A stretch of 64,000 nucleotides of DNA from Aliihoeflea sp. 2WW (GCF_000497755.1 NZ_AYOD01000008.1:62001-126000), one strand, 5' to 3'; positions 54,006 through 63,842 are shown, counted from the stretch's first letter. Translations and numbers: made by a program. The notes: generated from the letters alone by a model not told the origin.

Positions 54006-54905
54006 ATGATCAAGGTCACCATCAGGCAGATGGAATATTTCGTCGCGCTCGCCGAGACGCTGCATTTCGGCCGCGCGGCGCAGCTTGCCGGGGTCACGCA
54101 GCCGGCGCTTTCGGCGCAGATCGCGGAGATGGAGGACAAGCTCGGCACGCGGCTCTTCGAGCGTGCCCGGCGCGGCGTGGCCTTGTCCGATGATGCAAAG
54201 CTGATCCTGCCGCGCATCGAGCGGGTGCTGGCCGAAATGCAGGAGATCGAGGCCCTTGCGCGGCGCGAGCGAGCGGCGATGTCCGGGCGTCTCAGGCTCG
54301 GCGTCATCCCGACCGTGGCACCCTACCTCCTGCCCGCGATCCTGCCGGCGATCGGCGCCCGCTTTCCGGATCTGTCGCTCGAATTGAAGGAATCGGTGAC
54401 TTCGACGCTCGTCGAAGAGACGCTTGCCGGCCGGCTCGACGCATTCATCGCCGCCCTTCCCCTCGAGGATACGCGGCTGGCGTCCGAGCCGATGCTGGAA
54501 GACGGCTTCCTGCTTGCCGTCCCGGCGAACGACCCGAACTTCATCGAGCCGCCGGTGGCGCCGGAGAGCCCGGAACTGGAGCGGCTGATTCTTCTTGAGG
54601 AAGGGCACTGCCTGCGCGATCAGGCGCTCGCGATCTGCGGATCGGTGAAGCCGCTCGCCATGTCGAATTTCGGCGCAACGAGCCTGACGACGCTATTGCA
54701 GATGGTGGCGCACGGCCAGGGACTGACGCTGGTGCCGGAAATGGCGCTGACCGCTTCGCGGGCGCTGCCGGGCGTCAAGTTCGTTCCGTTCTCGGCGCCC
54801 ATTCCCTCGCGGACGATCGGCATGGCGTGGCGAAAAAGGGCGGGGCGCGAAGCGGATTTCCGCGCCCTCGCCGATACGATCGGCAAACTCGCTGGGGTGC
54901 GTTGA
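54006..54905 (+). CDS. oxyR: Hydrogen peroxide sensor OxyR (LysR family)
   Basis: 299 residues from ATG 54006. LysR helix-turn-helix in residues 5-60 (TIRQMEYFVALAETLHFGRAAQLAG...QPALSAQIAEMEDKLG). The redox cysteines are C202 and C211 in EEGHCLRDQALAIC, nine residues apart as in E. coli C199/C208, which identifies OxyR rather than a generic LysR protein. Oxidised OxyR would activate katG, the divergent neighbour. The 130-base region between the two (53876-54005) must hold the OxyR sites; I see TCGA-N5-TCGA at 53949-53961 but no convincing complete OxyR box. Confidence 0.95.
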   Translation: MIKVTIRQMEYFVALAETLHFGRAAQLAGVTQPALSAQIAEMEDKLGTRLFERARRGVALSDDAKLILPRIERVLAEMQEIEALARRERAAMSGRLRLGVIPTVAPYLLPAILPAIGARFPDLSLELKESVTSTLVEETLAGRLDAFIAALPLEDTRLASEPMLEDGFLLAVPANDPNFIEPPVAPESPELERLILLEEGHCLRDQALAICGSVKPLAMSNFGATSLTTLLQMVAHGQGLTLVPEMALTASRALPGVKFVPFSAPIPSRTIGMAWRKRAGREADFRALADTIGKLAGVR

Positions 54906-54934
54906 TATTCAAGCCTGAGCGGCCTGCAAATGAC

Positions 54935-54997
54935 GGGTTTCTGCGCTTCCGGTGCTCATGTACCCGAACGTACATTCCGCTCCGGTTCTCGAAACCC
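54935..54997. repeat. Imperfect 63-base palindromic repeat element
   Basis: Outer arms GGGTTTC (54935-54941) and GAAACCC (54991-54997) enclose an inner inverted repeat ATGTAC-CCGAAC-GTACAT. The sequence between (CTTCCGGTGCTC and CCGCTCCGG) is partly repeated in inverted form. It occupies the space between oxyR and the convergent MAPEG gene. It resembles interspersed repeats I recall from Mesorhizobium-type genomes; no second copy is in this window. Confidence 0.6.
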
Positions 54998-55036
54998 ATC
55001 ACTTTCGGCACGCACAGCCCTGAATCTCAACGCACC

Positions 55037-55447
55037 CTAGATGATGGCGAGCGCCAGCCAGATCCACATGATCGCCAGGACCAGGAAGCCCAGCGAAAAG
55101 GCCGGCTGGCGGTAGCGGATGCGGTTCGACGTCACGTGGATATAGGCGTGGACGTAGCGCGAGAGGACGAAAATCCAGGCGAGGACGACGGCGAAGAGGC
55201 CGGCAGCGGTGACCGAATAGAGCGCCAGGCAGCAGACGTGAAACAGGACCGGCAATTCGTACTGGTTTGCCAAATTGTTGCGCACGAAGAGGCTTTCGGG
55301 CGGTTCGTTGGTGTTCTCGCGGAACTGCGAAATCTTGGTCGAACCGGCCTGAACGGCCGCCTTGCGACGCAGGAACATCAGCACATAAATGCCGTAGACG
55401 AGCGCGACATGCGCCAACATCGGCCAGAAGATTGCGGTCTGGTTCAT
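55037..55447 (-). CDS. MAPEG family protein
   Basis: 136 residues from ATG 55447. Four membrane helices with the MAPEG features NQTAIFWPMLAHVALVYGIYVLMFLRRK at the start, RVRNNL-like VRNNLANQYELPVLFHVCCLAL near residue 57, and RYVHAYIHVTSNRIRYR near 97. MAPEG proteins are membrane-bound glutathione-related enzymes; bacterial members are mostly uncharacterised. Divergent from the higBA operon and convergent with oxyR. Confidence 0.92.
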   Translation of the reverse strand: MNQTAIFWPMLAHVALVYGIYVLMFLRRKAAVQAGSTKISQFRENTNEPPESLFVRNNLANQYELPVLFHVCCLALYSVTAAGLFAVVLAWIFVLSRYVHAYIHVTSNRIRYRQPAFSLGFLVLAIMWIWLALAII

Positions 55448-55528
55448 ATCAGCGCCTCTTGCTTGAGAGAATCATCTATCTGCCGCCAGAAGGACCGAAA
55501 ACAGCGATTGCATCAAGCGGCGGGCGGA

Positions 55529-55547
55529 CGTATCATGGGATGATACG
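55529..55547. promoter_or_regulatory. HigA operator palindrome
   Basis: CGTATCAT-GGG-ATGATACG is a perfect inverted repeat with 8-base arms and a 3-base spacer. It ends 14 bases before the TTG start of the toxin gene. HigA-type antitoxins repress their operon by binding such a palindrome. Confidence 0.75.
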
Positions 55548-55561
55548 CACGAGAATGTCCT

Positions 55562-55846
55562 TTGATCGGTTCCTGCAAAGACAAGCGCATACCATTGCTG
55601 ATCGCGGGCAAGTCGGTGAAGGGCTTTCCGGCCGATCTCGTCAAAGCGGCGCGTCGCAAGCTTTTCATGCTGCATACCGCGACGGCGCCGGACGATTTGC
55701 GATCGCCGCCGGGCAACCGGTTGGAGGCCCTCAAAGGCGACCGAAGCGGACAGCATTCGATCCGGATCAACGACCAGTTCCGGATTTGCTTTCGCTGGAT
55801 CGACGGTCATGCAGACGAAGTCGAAATCGTCGATTATCACGATTGA
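55562..55846 (+). CDS. higB: Toxin HigB (RelE/ParE superfamily)
   Basis: 94 residues from TTG 55562, preceded by a GAGAA; a stop lies 8 codons upstream, so the start cannot be much earlier. The HigB pattern runs through the whole protein: SVKGFPADLVKAARRKLFMLHTATAPDDLRSPPGNRLEALKGDRSGQHSIRINDQFRICFRW and the closing EVEIVDYHD. HigB cuts mRNA at the ribosome. The gene order toxin-antitoxin and the 9-base gap to higA are typical. The start codon is unusual but the same choice is seen at the other HigB in this window (GTG). Confidence 0.95.
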   Translation: MIGSCKDKRIPLLIAGKSVKGFPADLVKAARRKLFMLHTATAPDDLRSPPGNRLEALKGDRSGQHSIRINDQFRICFRWIDGHADEVEIVDYHD

Positions 55847-55855
55847 GGTGAAGCC

Positions 55856-56152
55856 ATGTTCGAGTTCAATCCCCCGATCCATCCCGGTGAAGTGCTGCGG
55901 GAAGAATATCTCGTGCCGCTCGACATGAAGCCATACACGCTCGCCAAGCGACTGCATGTCCCGCGCACGCGGATCGAACGCATCGTCGCCGAAACCTCGC
56001 CCATCACGCCGGACACCGCGCTGCGGCTAGCGAAGTTCTTCGGCACGACGCCCGCATTCTGGATGAACATGCAGACGGCCTTCGACCTGGCGATCACCGC
56101 TTCCGCGAAGCAGTCGGAAATCGCCAGTATCGATGAATTGAAGGCAGCCTGA
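55856..56152 (+). CDS. higA: Antitoxin HigA (XRE family)
   Basis: 98 residues from ATG 55856. HTH Cro/CI domain of the HigA type: NPPIHPGEVLREEYLVPLDMKPYTLAKRLHVPRTRIERIV, with the late ITPDTALRLAKFFGTTPAFWMNMQTAFDL. It neutralises HigB and represses the operon through the palindrome at 55529-55547. Convergent with guaB, with three bases between the stops. Confidence 0.96.
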   Translation: MFEFNPPIHPGEVLREEYLVPLDMKPYTLAKRLHVPRTRIERIVAETSPITPDTALRLAKFFGTTPAFWMNMQTAFDLAITASAKQSEIASIDELKAA

Positions 56153-56155
56153 AGG

Positions 56156-57658
56156 TCAGCTCATGCCGGGATAGTTCGGGCTTTCGCGCGTGATCGTCAC
56201 GTCATGCGTGTGGCTCTCGCGCCAGCCGGCATTGGAGATGCGCACGAAGGTGGCGCGGTCGCGCAATTCGGTCAGGTTCGGGGCGCCGACATAGCCCATT
56301 GCCGCCTTGAGGCCGCCGACGAGCTGGTGGAGAACGCCTGCGACGGGGCCCTTGTAGGGCACCTGGCCTTCGATGCCTTCCGGTACGAGCTTGAGCGTAT
56401 CGCGCACTTCGGCCTGGAAGTAGCGGTCGGCGGAGCCGCGCGCCATCGCGCCGACCGAGCCCATGCCACGATAGGATTTGTAGGAGCGGCCCTGGTGCAG
56501 GTAGACCTCGCCGGGGCTTTCATCGGTGCCGGCCAGAAGCGAGCCCACCATTGCGGCCGATGCACCCGCCGCGAGCGCCTTGGCGAGATCGCCGGAGAAC
56601 TTGATGCCGCCATCGGCGATGACGCCGACGCCGGACTTGTCGGCTTCTTCTGCCGCGCCCATGATTGCCGAAAGCTGCGGGACGCCGACGCCGGCGACGA
56701 TGCGCGTGGTGCAGATCGAACCCGGGCCGATGCCGATCTTGACCGCGTCGGCGCCCGAATCGATCAGCGCTTTGGTTGCCTCGGCCGTCGCGACGTTGCC
56801 GGCGATGATGCGCACGGAGTTCGACATCTTCTTGGCGCGCAGGACGGCGTCGAGGACGCGCTGCGAGTGGCCGTGGGCGGTGTCGATGACGATCAGGTCG
56901 ACGCCCGCATCGATCAGGCGCTCGGCGCGCTCGAAGCCGTCATCGCCGACGCTTGTGGCGGCGGCGACGCGCAGGCGGCCCTGCGCGTCCTTCGAGGCGT
57001 TCGGGTTGAGCTGCGACTTCTCGATATCCTTGACCGTGATCAGGCCGACGCAGCGGCCGTCGCCGTCGACGACGAGCAGTTTTTCGATCCGGTGCTGGTG
57101 AAGAAGGCGCTTGGCCTCGTCCTGATTGACCGTCTCCTTGACCGTGATCAGGTCGCGATGGGTCATCAGTTCGCGCACGGTCTGTGCCGGATCGGAGGCG
57201 AAGCGCACGTCGCGGTTGGTCAGGATGCCGACGAGACGGCCGGTGCGGTGGCCGCCTGTGCCGCCATTCTCGACGACCGGAATGCCGGAAATCCCGTGCG
57301 CGCGCATCAGGGCCTGCGCGTCGCCGAGCGTTGCGTCAGGGCCGATCGTGACCGGATTGACGACCATGCCGCTTTCGAACTTCTTCACCTGGCGCACTTC
57401 CTCGGCCTGCTCGGCAGGCGAAAAATTGCGGTGGACGACGCCGATGCCGCCAGCCTGCGCCATGGCGATGGCGAGACGCGAATCCGTCACGGTGTCCATG
57501 GCGGCAGACAGGATCGGGATGTTCAGGTCGATGTCGCGGGCGATGCGGGTGGAGACATCCGTCTGTCCCGGCATCACATTCGAATGGCCGGGCTGCAGGA
57601 GCACGTCGTCGAAGGTGAGCGCGATTGCGCCGGTTGCGGATTCGATGATTTTCGCCAT
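56156..57658 (-). CDS. guaB: IMP dehydrogenase
   Basis: 500 residues from ATG 57658; longer frames upstream are non-conserved. TIM-barrel enzyme with tandem CBS domains inserted at about residues 95-215 ([36 protein letters not shown]). The catalytic cysteine is in [13 protein letters not shown] near 310, and the mobile-flap region is in [19 protein letters not shown] near 405. It oxidises IMP to XMP with NAD+, the step before guaA. It stands alone: CAP lipoprotein gene upstream, convergent higA downstream. Confidence 0.97.
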   Translation of the reverse strand: MAKIIESATGAIALTFDDVLLQPGHSNVMPGQTDVSTRIARDIDLNIPILSAAMDTVTDSRLAIAMAQAGGIGVVHRNFSPAEQAEEVRQVKKFESGMVVNPVTIGPDATLGDAQALMRAHGISGIPVVENGGTGGHRTGRLVGILTNRDVRFASDPAQTVRELMTHRDLITVKETVNQDEAKRLLHQHRIEKLLVVDGDGRCVGLITVKDIEKSQLNPNASKDAQGRLRVAAATSVGDDGFERAERLIDAGVDLIVIDTAHGHSQRVLDAVLRAKKMSNSVRIIAGNVATAEATKALIDSGADAVKIGIGPGSICTTRIVAGVGVPQLSAIMGAAEEADKSGVGVIADGGIKFSGDLAKALAAGASAAMVGSLLAGTDESPGEVYLHQGRSYKSYRGMGSVGAMARGSADRYFQAEVRDTLKLVPEGIEGQVPYKGPVAGVLHQLVGGLKAAMGYVGAPNLTELRDRATFVRISNAGWRESHTHDVTITRESPNYPGMS

Positions 57659-57779
57659 TGCCTTGCCTCGCCCGGGAAACTGGGATTGGCGGCGGCTGGT
57701 AACACGTCCCCTGACATATGGGAAGCGCTGCAGTGCAAGGCAGCCATGCAATCGGCGAGGCAATCCTCGCCGCGAGAGA

Positions 57780-58271
57780 TCAGGCGGCGAGCACCATCGC
57801 CCAGTAACGCTGCGCGGGGTCACGCGGATCGGTGACATAGCCGAGCCCGAAACGGGCGAATTTCGGTTCGAGCATGTTGCGGCGATGGCCGGGTGAATTC
57901 ATCCAGATGTCCATGACGCGAACGAGATCCATGCGGCCCCGCGCCAGATTCTCGGCCGCCGCGCCATTGGTCTTTACATTGCCCATCCGGGTCTGGAACG
58001 ACCGGCCAATGCCGGTGTCGTGCGCCATGCGCCCCGCCTGCGCCATGTAGCCAGCCTGCACGACGGCCGCGGTTTCCAGTTCACGGTCGGCACGGATCGC
58101 GCCGAGTGAATTGGAACTGCGAATATCGGCGAAGAGCGGAGCGCCGTCGCGGGTCATACGGACGATGTCGCCAGAGGGGCCGCGCGACATGCAGCCTGCA
58201 AACGGCACGAGCGCAAGAGCGCCGCCGCCGAGAATGAGAAGCCGGCGGCGGTCGATCGTCGTTTCGGTCAT
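57780..58271 (-). CDS. CAP/SCP-domain lipoprotein
   Basis: 163 residues from ATG 58271. The N-terminus combines a twin-arginine-like RRR and a lipobox-like FAGC ([21 protein letters not shown], cysteine at residue 27). The CAP domain follows: [22 protein letters not shown] near 70, [42 protein letters not shown] near 105-145. CAP proteins have mostly unknown roles in bacteria. Secretion and lipidation are inferred from sequence; the lipobox residue at -3 (Phe) is not the best match. Confidence 0.87.
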   Translation of the reverse strand: MTETTIDRRRLLILGGGALALVPFAGCMSRGPSGDIVRMTRDGAPLFADIRSSNSLGAIRADRELETAAVVQAGYMAQAGRMAHDTGIGRSFQTRMGNVKTNGAAAENLARGRMDLVRVMDIWMNSPGHRRNMLEPKFARFGLGYVTDPRDPAQRYWAMVLAA

Positions 58272-58357
58272 GATGGCCCGTTCGCAATGTCTGTCATCGC
58301 CTCGTCCTTTTCCGGGCGATTGAGGCGAAGCTTGGGCAATGCGACCAGCCGCGTGGA

Positions 58358-59341
58358 TCAGAGATCGAACTGATAGGTCGCCGGAACGTAGCGATAACCC
58401 GGCTCGATCTTTTCGACGAAGCCGACGGCGGGGAAGGGCATGTGATAGCCGATGAAGGGAATCCGGTCCGTCGCGATCATGTCGAAGAGGCGCATGCGGG
58501 TTTCGGTCGCCATCTCCTTGTCCATGTCGAAGCGAACATGCCAGTCCGGCCGCATCAGCGAGGCGACGTAGTGGTTGGCCGCATCGGCGACCAGCATCAG
58601 GCGGCGACCGCCGCTTTCGACCGAAAACGCCATGTGGCCCGGCGAATGTCCGAAGGCAGCGACGGCGGATATGCCCGACACGACCTCGTCGCCATCGGCA
58701 AGAAAGGTCATGTTCTCCGCCAGCGGCACGACGTTCGACGCGACGGCTTGAGCAGCGTCGGCGGTCTGGCCCTCGGCACGTTCGGGCGCCGTCCAGAAGT
58801 CGTATTCGACCTGCCCGGTAACATAGCGGGCATTGGCAAATGCCGGCTCGCCGCCCTCCATCAAGCCGCCGATATGGTCGCCATGGAAGTGCGTGAGGAC
58901 GACGACGTCGATCTCGTCGGGCTGATGGCCGGCTGCCTGCATGCGCTCGCGCAACTGGCCGAGCCCGTTGGCGCGGGCGCCTTCACCCAGGCCGGTATCG
59001 AACAGAATCTTTTCCGCTCCGGTGTCGATGATGACCGGCGCGAAGCCGTTGACGAACTGATCGGAAGGCAGAAAATTCGCCTCCATCAGTTCAGCTACGG
59101 CCGTGGCCTCCTGGTTCTCGCCGAAGATCGGATGCGGGCCATCCGAAGGACGTCCGCCATCGAGGATCGTGGTGACGCGAAAATCGCCGAGCTTGAAATT
59201 GTGGAAGCCGGGATTGGCGACTTCGGAAGCGGTCGCGATCTGCGCGCTTGCGGCGCGGACCATGATTTGCGGTGCGGTCAGAGCCATCGCGGCGCCTCCA
59301 GCCAGTTTGAACATCGTTCGACGATCGGTCTTGCCCGTCAT
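58358..59341 (-). CDS. MBL-fold metallo-hydrolase with Tat-like leader
   Basis: 327 residues from ATG 59341. A twin-arginine leader (TDRRTMFKLAGGAAMALTAP) suggests export in folded state. The metallo-beta-lactamase motif THFHGDHIGG near residue 148 (H-x-H-x-D-H) binds the metal pair; a later GHSPGHMAFSV near 235 and the AFGHS-type histidines complete the site. The sequence HxHxDH family includes lactonases, glyoxalase II-like and other hydrolases; it resembles N-acyl-homoserine lactonase-like/phosphodiesterase-like proteins only in outline. Divergent from an MFS exporter, with a perfect palindrome in the shared promoter. Confidence 0.87.
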   Translation of the reverse strand: MTGKTDRRTMFKLAGGAAMALTAPQIMVRAASAQIATASEVANPGFHNFKLGDFRVTTILDGGRPSDGPHPIFGENQEATAVAELMEANFLPSDQFVNGFAPVIIDTGAEKILFDTGLGEGARANGLGQLRERMQAAGHQPDEIDVVVLTHFHGDHIGGLMEGGEPAFANARYVTGQVEYDFWTAPERAEGQTADAAQAVASNVVPLAENMTFLADGDEVVSGISAVAAFGHSPGHMAFSVESGGRRLMLVADAANHYVASLMRPDWHVRFDMDKEMATETRMRLFDMIATDRIPFIGYHMPFPAVGFVEKIEPGYRYVPATYQFDL

Positions 59342-59420
59342 CGGCCTTCTCCCTGCTTTGTTTAGCGATGCCGCATCAGATGGACCAGAGCACGAGCGCG
59401 GCAAACGCTCTCACACAGAA

Positions 59421-59433
59421 GTGAACCGTTCAC
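59421..59433. promoter_or_regulatory. Perfect 13-bp palindrome in a divergent promoter
   Basis: GTGAAC-C-GTTCAC lies between the MBL-hydrolase start (59341) and the MFS start (59517), with CACATGTG and other repeats next to it (59431-59438). This size and symmetry is common for TetR/MarR-type operators. No such regulator is encoded in this part of the window, so the factor would act from elsewhere. Confidence 0.5.
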
Positions 59434-59516
59434 ATGTGCAATTGTGTGCGCGGGGCGAGGCATGCTAGGTGCCCGGCCATGCATTCGCATCTGCGATCTT
59501 CCACCGGACGCCAGCC

Positions 59517-60932
59517 TTGAACCGCACCATTCCGCTTATCCTTGCGGTTGCGCTGTTCATGGAGCAGATGGATTCGACCGTCATCGCCACGTCGCTGCCG
59601 GCGATCGCGGCCGATATCGGCACGAGCCCGATCACTCTCAAACTGGCGCTGACTTCGTATTTCGTGGCGCTGGCGATCTTCATCCCCGTTTCCGGCTGGA
59701 TGGCGGATCGGTTCGGCGCCAAGCGGGTGTTTCGCATCGCGATCGGCGTCTTCGTCGTCGGCTCGATCTTCTGCGCTTTCGCCAATTCGCTGGAAGCGTT
59801 CGTCGGCTCGCGCTTCCTGCAGGGCATGGGCGGCGCGATGATGACGCCGGTCGGCCGTCTGGTGCTGGTGCGCGCGACGCGGCGCGACCAGCTCGTCTCG
59901 GCCATGGCGTGGCTGACCGTGCCGGCCTTGATCGGGCCGCTCATCGGCCCGCCTGTCGGCGGCTTCATCACCACCTATTTCACCTGGCACTGGATCTTCC
60001 TGATCAACGTGCCGATCGGCGTCCTTGGGATCATCGTCGCCGGGCGGGTGCTGCCGGAAATGCCGGGCGGCATCGCCGCGCCGATCGACTGGCGCGGATT
60101 CATCCTCGCGGCGATCGCGGCGGCAGGCATCGTCTTTGGGCTGTCCGTCGTTTCGCTGCCGGCCCTGCCCCCGGTTATCGGGATTTCCACCATCGTCGTC
60201 GGCATTTTGGCGTCCGTACTCTACGTCCGCCACTCACGCGCGACGCTGTCGCCAATCCTCGATCTGCGACTGTTCAACAATCCGGTGCCGCGGATCGCGA
60301 TCCTCTCGGGCTCGATCTTCCGCATCGGCGTCGGCGCGACGCCGTTCCTGTTGCCGCTGATGTTTCAGCTCGCCTTCGGGCTCGACGCGTTTCAGTCGGG
60401 ACTATTGACGTTTGCGAGCGCCATCGGCGCAATCTCGCTGAAGTTCGTGGCGACCAAGGCGCTGCGCACCTTCGGCTTTCGCACGGTGCTGCTGACCGCG
60501 GTCGTCGGCGGGGCGAGCTTGATTGCGATCAACGGGTTCTTCACGCCGCAGACGCCCTATGCAGTGATCATCGGAACTCTGATCGTCGCGGGTTTCCTGC
60601 GCTCGCTGTTCTTCACCTCGAACAATGCGCTCGTCTTCGCCGAAATCGACGACAGCCAGGCCAGCCAGGCGACGGCGATCGCGGCCGTGTCGCAGCAGAT
60701 CTCGATCGCGCTGGGTGTGGCGGCGGCGGGCATGCTGCTGGAAGCGCATCATTTGTGGACCGGTGAGCCGATCGGGCTCGAGGCCTTCTCGTTCGCCTTC
60801 TTCGCGGTCGGCGGGCTGGCCGCGCTCGCCATTTTGCCGATCCTCGGCCTGTCCAGGACCGCTGGCCGGACGGTGTCCGGCCACGGCCTTGAGAAGCACA
60901 AGGACGATCAGGCCTCGCTGCCCGGCGAGTGA
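59517..60932 (+). CDS. MFS transporter, DHA2-like drug exporter
   Basis: 471 residues from TTG 59517, chosen because the conserved beginning [35 protein letters not shown] starts there; a GTG at 59469 is a longer alternative with a better ribosome-binding site. About 14 membrane helices as in the DHA2 group, with motif [17 protein letters not shown]-like segment near residue 64 and motif C-like [12 protein letters not shown] near 140. It probably exports small hydrophobic compounds by proton antiport. Divergent from the MBL hydrolase. Its end overlaps the rlmE end by 25 bases (convergent). Confidence 0.87.
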   Translation: MNRTIPLILAVALFMEQMDSTVIATSLPAIAADIGTSPITLKLALTSYFVALAIFIPVSGWMADRFGAKRVFRIAIGVFVVGSIFCAFANSLEAFVGSRFLQGMGGAMMTPVGRLVLVRATRRDQLVSAMAWLTVPALIGPLIGPPVGGFITTYFTWHWIFLINVPIGVLGIIVAGRVLPEMPGGIAAPIDWRGFILAAIAAAGIVFGLSVVSLPALPPVIGISTIVVGILASVLYVRHSRATLSPILDLRLFNNPVPRIAILSGSIFRIGVGATPFLLPLMFQLAFGLDAFQSGLLTFASAIGAISLKFVATKALRTFGFRTVLLTAVVGGASLIAINGFFTPQTPYAVIIGTLIVAGFLRSLFFTSNNALVFAEIDDSQASQATAIAAVSQQISIALGVAAAGMLLEAHHLWTGEPIGLEAFSFAFFAVGGLAALAILPILGLSRTAGRTVSGHGLEKHKDDQASLPGE

Positions 60933-61654
60933 TCTTCCGTTTTCGGCACTTCCTGGCGGCCCTTGAAGTCCTTTGCGAGGATGAAGAGCTCGACCGACGC
61001 GTCGCGCGAGGCCGGCGGCTTGACGTGATGGACGGAGCGGAAGTTGCGTTTCAGGAGGTCGAGCAGATCGTTCTCCGTCCCGCCCTGGAAGGTCTTGGAG
61101 AGGAAGTGGCCGCCCGGCTTCAGCACCGAAATGGCGAAATCGGCAGCGACTTCGCACAGGTGCATCGTGCGGATGTGGTCCGTGCGGCGATGACCGGTGG
61201 TCGGGGCCGCCATGTCCGAGATGACGAGATCGGGCGCGCCGCCGAGTGTTTCCATCAGGCGCTTCGGGGCTTCGTCGTCGAGAAAGTCCATCTCCAGAAG
61301 CGCAGCGCCCGGCACAGGGTCGACATGGAGATAGTCGATGCCGACGACCGTGGGCGCGTCGAGGGGCGACTGCACGCGGGCGGCCGCAACCTGGCACCAG
61401 CCGCCGGGCGCCGCCCCCAGATCGAGGATTTTCTGACCGGGCTTCAGGAGATTGTATTTGTCGTCGATCTCGATGAGCTTGTAGGCCGCGCGCGAGCGGT
61501 AGCCGTCTGCCTTCGAGCGATGGACGTAAGGATCGTTGAGATGGCGTTCGAGCCAGCGGCGGGACGAGTTCTTGAGGCCGCGCTTCTTCTTGACGCGGGT
61601 CTTGAGCGCGCGTGCGCCTGTCGGGCCGGAGCCGGGTTTGACGGGTTTCGTCAT
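60908..61654 (-). CDS. rlmE: 23S rRNA 2'-O-methyltransferase RlmE (FtsJ/RrmJ)
   Basis: 248 residues from ATG 61654. K-D-K-E catalytic set visible as [11 protein letters not shown] near residue 57, [11 protein letters not shown] near 145, FLSKTFQGG near 190 and [11 protein letters not shown] near 222. SAM site is [18 protein letters not shown] near 75. It methylates the U2552 ribose in 23S rRNA during late 50S assembly. The start overlaps the ppx stop (ATGA), so the two genes form an operon. The basic N-terminal 30 residues ([16 protein letters not shown]) are usual for alphaproteobacteria. Confidence 0.96.
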   Translation of the reverse strand: MTKPVKPGSGPTGARALKTRVKKKRGLKNSSRRWLERHLNDPYVHRSKADGYRSRAAYKLIEIDDKYNLLKPGQKILDLGAAPGGWCQVAAARVQSPLDAPTVVGIDYLHVDPVPGAALLEMDFLDDEAPKRLMETLGGAPDLVISDMAAPTTGHRRTDHIRTMHLCEVAADFAISVLKPGGHFLSKTFQGGTENDLLDLLKRNFRSVHHVKPPASRDASVELFILAKDFKGRQEVPKTEDHSPGSEA

Positions 61655-63000
61655 GCGTTGAGCGGTCTCCGCTTGCGGGCCCGGCGCCAGACGCCGTCAT
61701 CAGCCATGAGTTCGGATAGCATGCCTTCGCGCAGGCCCCTGTCGGCGACGCGCAGGCGTTTGGACGGCCAGACGCGACGGATCGCTTCGAGAATGGCGCA
61801 GCCGCCGAGGACGAGGTCGGCGCGGTCGGCACCGATGCAGGGATTGGCGACGCGCTTTTCGAATTCCCAATCGAGCAGGGTCGCGATCATCGCGTCGACC
61901 TCGTCGTTTTGCAGCCAGAGCCCGTCGACCCGGCGACGATCGTAGCGTTCGAGGCCGAGATGGATGCCAGCGAGCGTCGTCACCGTGCCGGAGGTGCCGA
62001 GGAGGTGGAAGCCGTCATCGGCGAGGACGTGCGAAAGCCGGTCGCGGCCCTCGAAACGGTCGAGCATGTCGGCGACGTCGTCCACCATCGCATCGAACAC
62101 CTCGCGCGTGACGTGCCGGCCGCCGAAACGTTCGGCGAGCGAGACCACGCCAACAGGGAGTGACGTCCACGAGACGATGTGGTTGGCAAGGCGGGGCGTG
62201 CGGTGGCGCGAGACGTCGACAAGCGCGATTTCCGACGAACCGCCGCCGATGTCGAAGAGGACGACGCCCTTGGTGCCGCGTTCGACGAGCGAGCCGCAGC
62301 CGGACACCGCCAGCCTCGCCTCGGTCTTGCGGTCGATGATCTCGAGCGACAGGCCCGTCTCGCGCCTGACGCGGGCGATGAATTCCGCGCCGTTCGCTGC
62401 CGAGCGGCAGGCTTCGGTCGCGATGAGACGAACGCGCTTCAGGCGCCGGCTGCGCAGCTTTTCGGCGCAAACCTTGAGCGCTTCGACGGCGCGATCCATC
62501 GCGGCATTCGAAAGGCGTCCCGACGCGGTCAGCCCCTCGCCGAGACGGACGATGCGCGAGAAGGCGTCGACGACGCGGAACTGGCCGCCCTTGCCGGGAA
62601 TGGCGACGAGCAGGCGGCAATTGTTGGTGCCAAGGTCCAACGCGGCATAGACCGGCGCATCGCCGCCGCTCGCCACGTCGCGACCGTTGAAGCGGCCCGC
62701 GGCAGGTACGGGTGGAGGCGCCGGCGGCTTTGGTTGCGGCTGGATGGATTCGGGCGGGGCTGGCTTGTTCTGGGGCGCGTCATCGCGTGCGAAAACCTTG
62801 CGGCCACGCTTGCGCTTGCGCCTTTTGCGCGACTTGCCGGGCTTCTCGCCCGTCTTATCGTCGGGTCGGCCGTTCGCATGAGGCTGCGCATTTGCATCGC
62901 GAACACCTGGTGGTGGCCGCGAATGCCTTTTGCCGGCGTCGCCGCGCGGCTGGCGCGCCCCGTCCGACGGCACGTCATTGCCGTATTCGGGGTCCGTCAC
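61651..63000 (-). CDS. ppx: Exopolyphosphatase / pppGpp phosphatase (Ppx/GppA family)
   Basis: 449 residues from a GTG at 63000 preceded by AAGGGA; an ATG at 63048 is also in frame. The catalytic ASKHA-type domain begins at [16 protein letters not shown] near residue 118 and continues with GAIL-type [31 protein letters not shown] and [16 protein letters not shown] near 250. The first ~117 residues are a low-complexity, basic and proline-rich extension ([21 protein letters not shown]), absent from E. coli Ppx. The family hydrolyses polyphosphate or pppGpp. Coupled to rlmE downstream. Confidence 0.88.
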   Translation of the reverse strand: MTDPEYGNDVPSDGARQPRGDAGKRHSRPPPGVRDANAQPHANGRPDDKTGEKPGKSRKRRKRKRGRKVFARDDAPQNKPAPPESIQPQPKPPAPPPVPAAGRFNGRDVASGGDAPVYAALDLGTNNCRLLVAIPGKGGQFRVVDAFSRIVRLGEGLTASGRLSNAAMDRAVEALKVCAEKLRSRRLKRVRLIATEACRSAANGAEFIARVRRETGLSLEIIDRKTEARLAVSGCGSLVERGTKGVVLFDIGGGSSEIALVDVSRHRTPRLANHIVSWTSLPVGVVSLAERFGGRHVTREVFDAMVDDVADMLDRFEGRDRLSHVLADDGFHLLGTSGTVTTLAGIHLGLERYDRRRVDGLWLQNDEVDAMIATLLDWEFEKRVANPCIGADRADLVLGGCAILEAIRRVWPSKRLRVADRGLREGMLSELMADDGVWRRARKRRPLNA

Positions 63001-63092
63001 TCTATTCCCTTCGGCGCCGCGCCAGCAAACAAAGCCGGCAGCAGGCACTCCTGTCTTTCACGTTGACCAAACTGTAACAGCCCTTGGGGCGT

Positions 63093-63842
63093 TCACCAAG
63101 CCCGCCAGACGCCGGATGTCAGAATGAAAAGGATCGCGAGGATTGCGAGCGATGTGATGACGAAGATGGCGTCTGCCGGACGCGATTGCGGCGCGCCGAC
63201 GATGGTTCGCGTGCTTGCTGCCCCGAGGCCGCGCGCCTCCATGGCGATCGCGGCGCGGTTGGCTCTACGGATTGCAAAGGCGAGAAGGGGAACGACGAGC
63301 GACGCGGTCTCGACGGGGCCGGGAATGCGGCGCGGAGTGCGCCCCTTCTTCATCGCGCGGGCGAGGCGAATCTGCTGCGCTTCGGAAGCGAGGTCCGGAA
63401 CGAGGTGGAGCGCCGAAAAGAGCGCGTAGCCGATGCGCGGCGACAGGCGCCAATTCGCCATCAGCGCCTTGATGAAGCGGCCCGGTTCGGTCGTCAACAC
63501 GAAGACGGCCGAGACCATGCCGCAGGCGATGGCGCGCAGGAAGAGGACGATGCCGGCAGAGAAAGCGGGCGAGCCGAATGGCGATTCGGCGGCCATGCGG
63601 GCGGCGAAATCGCTCTCCTCGCGAAAGAGCGTCGCGGTCGTCAGGAAGCCGAAGCCGAACAGCGCGAACGGGATCATCAGCGTCAGGACGAGGAGCGGCG
63701 AGCGGCGCTCGACGATGATCAGGATGAGCGCGGCAAGGACGACGATGCCGACCTGGAAGCGGGGATCGAAGACGGCGATCGAGGCGGCGAGCCAGACGAG
63801 GCAGACGATCAGCTTGGGCAGCGGATGAAGCGTGCTCAGCAC
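63093..63842 (-). CDS. ECF transporter T component (CbiQ/BioN-like)
   Basis: 249 residues from GTG 63842, overlapping the end of the ATPase gene by 7 bases; an ATG at 63860 is the alternative. About six membrane helices, with the two A-R-x motifs that bind the ATPases: RLARAMKKG near residue 165 and AMEARGLG near 206. ECF T components couple ATP hydrolysis to a separate substrate-binding protein, for vitamins or metals (biotin, cobalt, others). The S component that would decide the substrate is not within the window. Confidence 0.88.
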   Translation of the reverse strand: MLSTLHPLPKLIVCLVWLAASIAVFDPRFQVGIVVLAALILIIVERRSPLLVLTLMIPFALFGFGFLTTATLFREESDFAARMAAESPFGSPAFSAGIVLFLRAIACGMVSAVFVLTTEPGRFIKALMANWRLSPRIGYALFSALHLVPDLASEAQQIRLARAMKKGRTPRRIPGPVETASLVVPLLAFAIRRANRAAIAMEARGLGAASTRTIVGAPQSRPADAIFVITSLAILAILFILTSGVWRAW

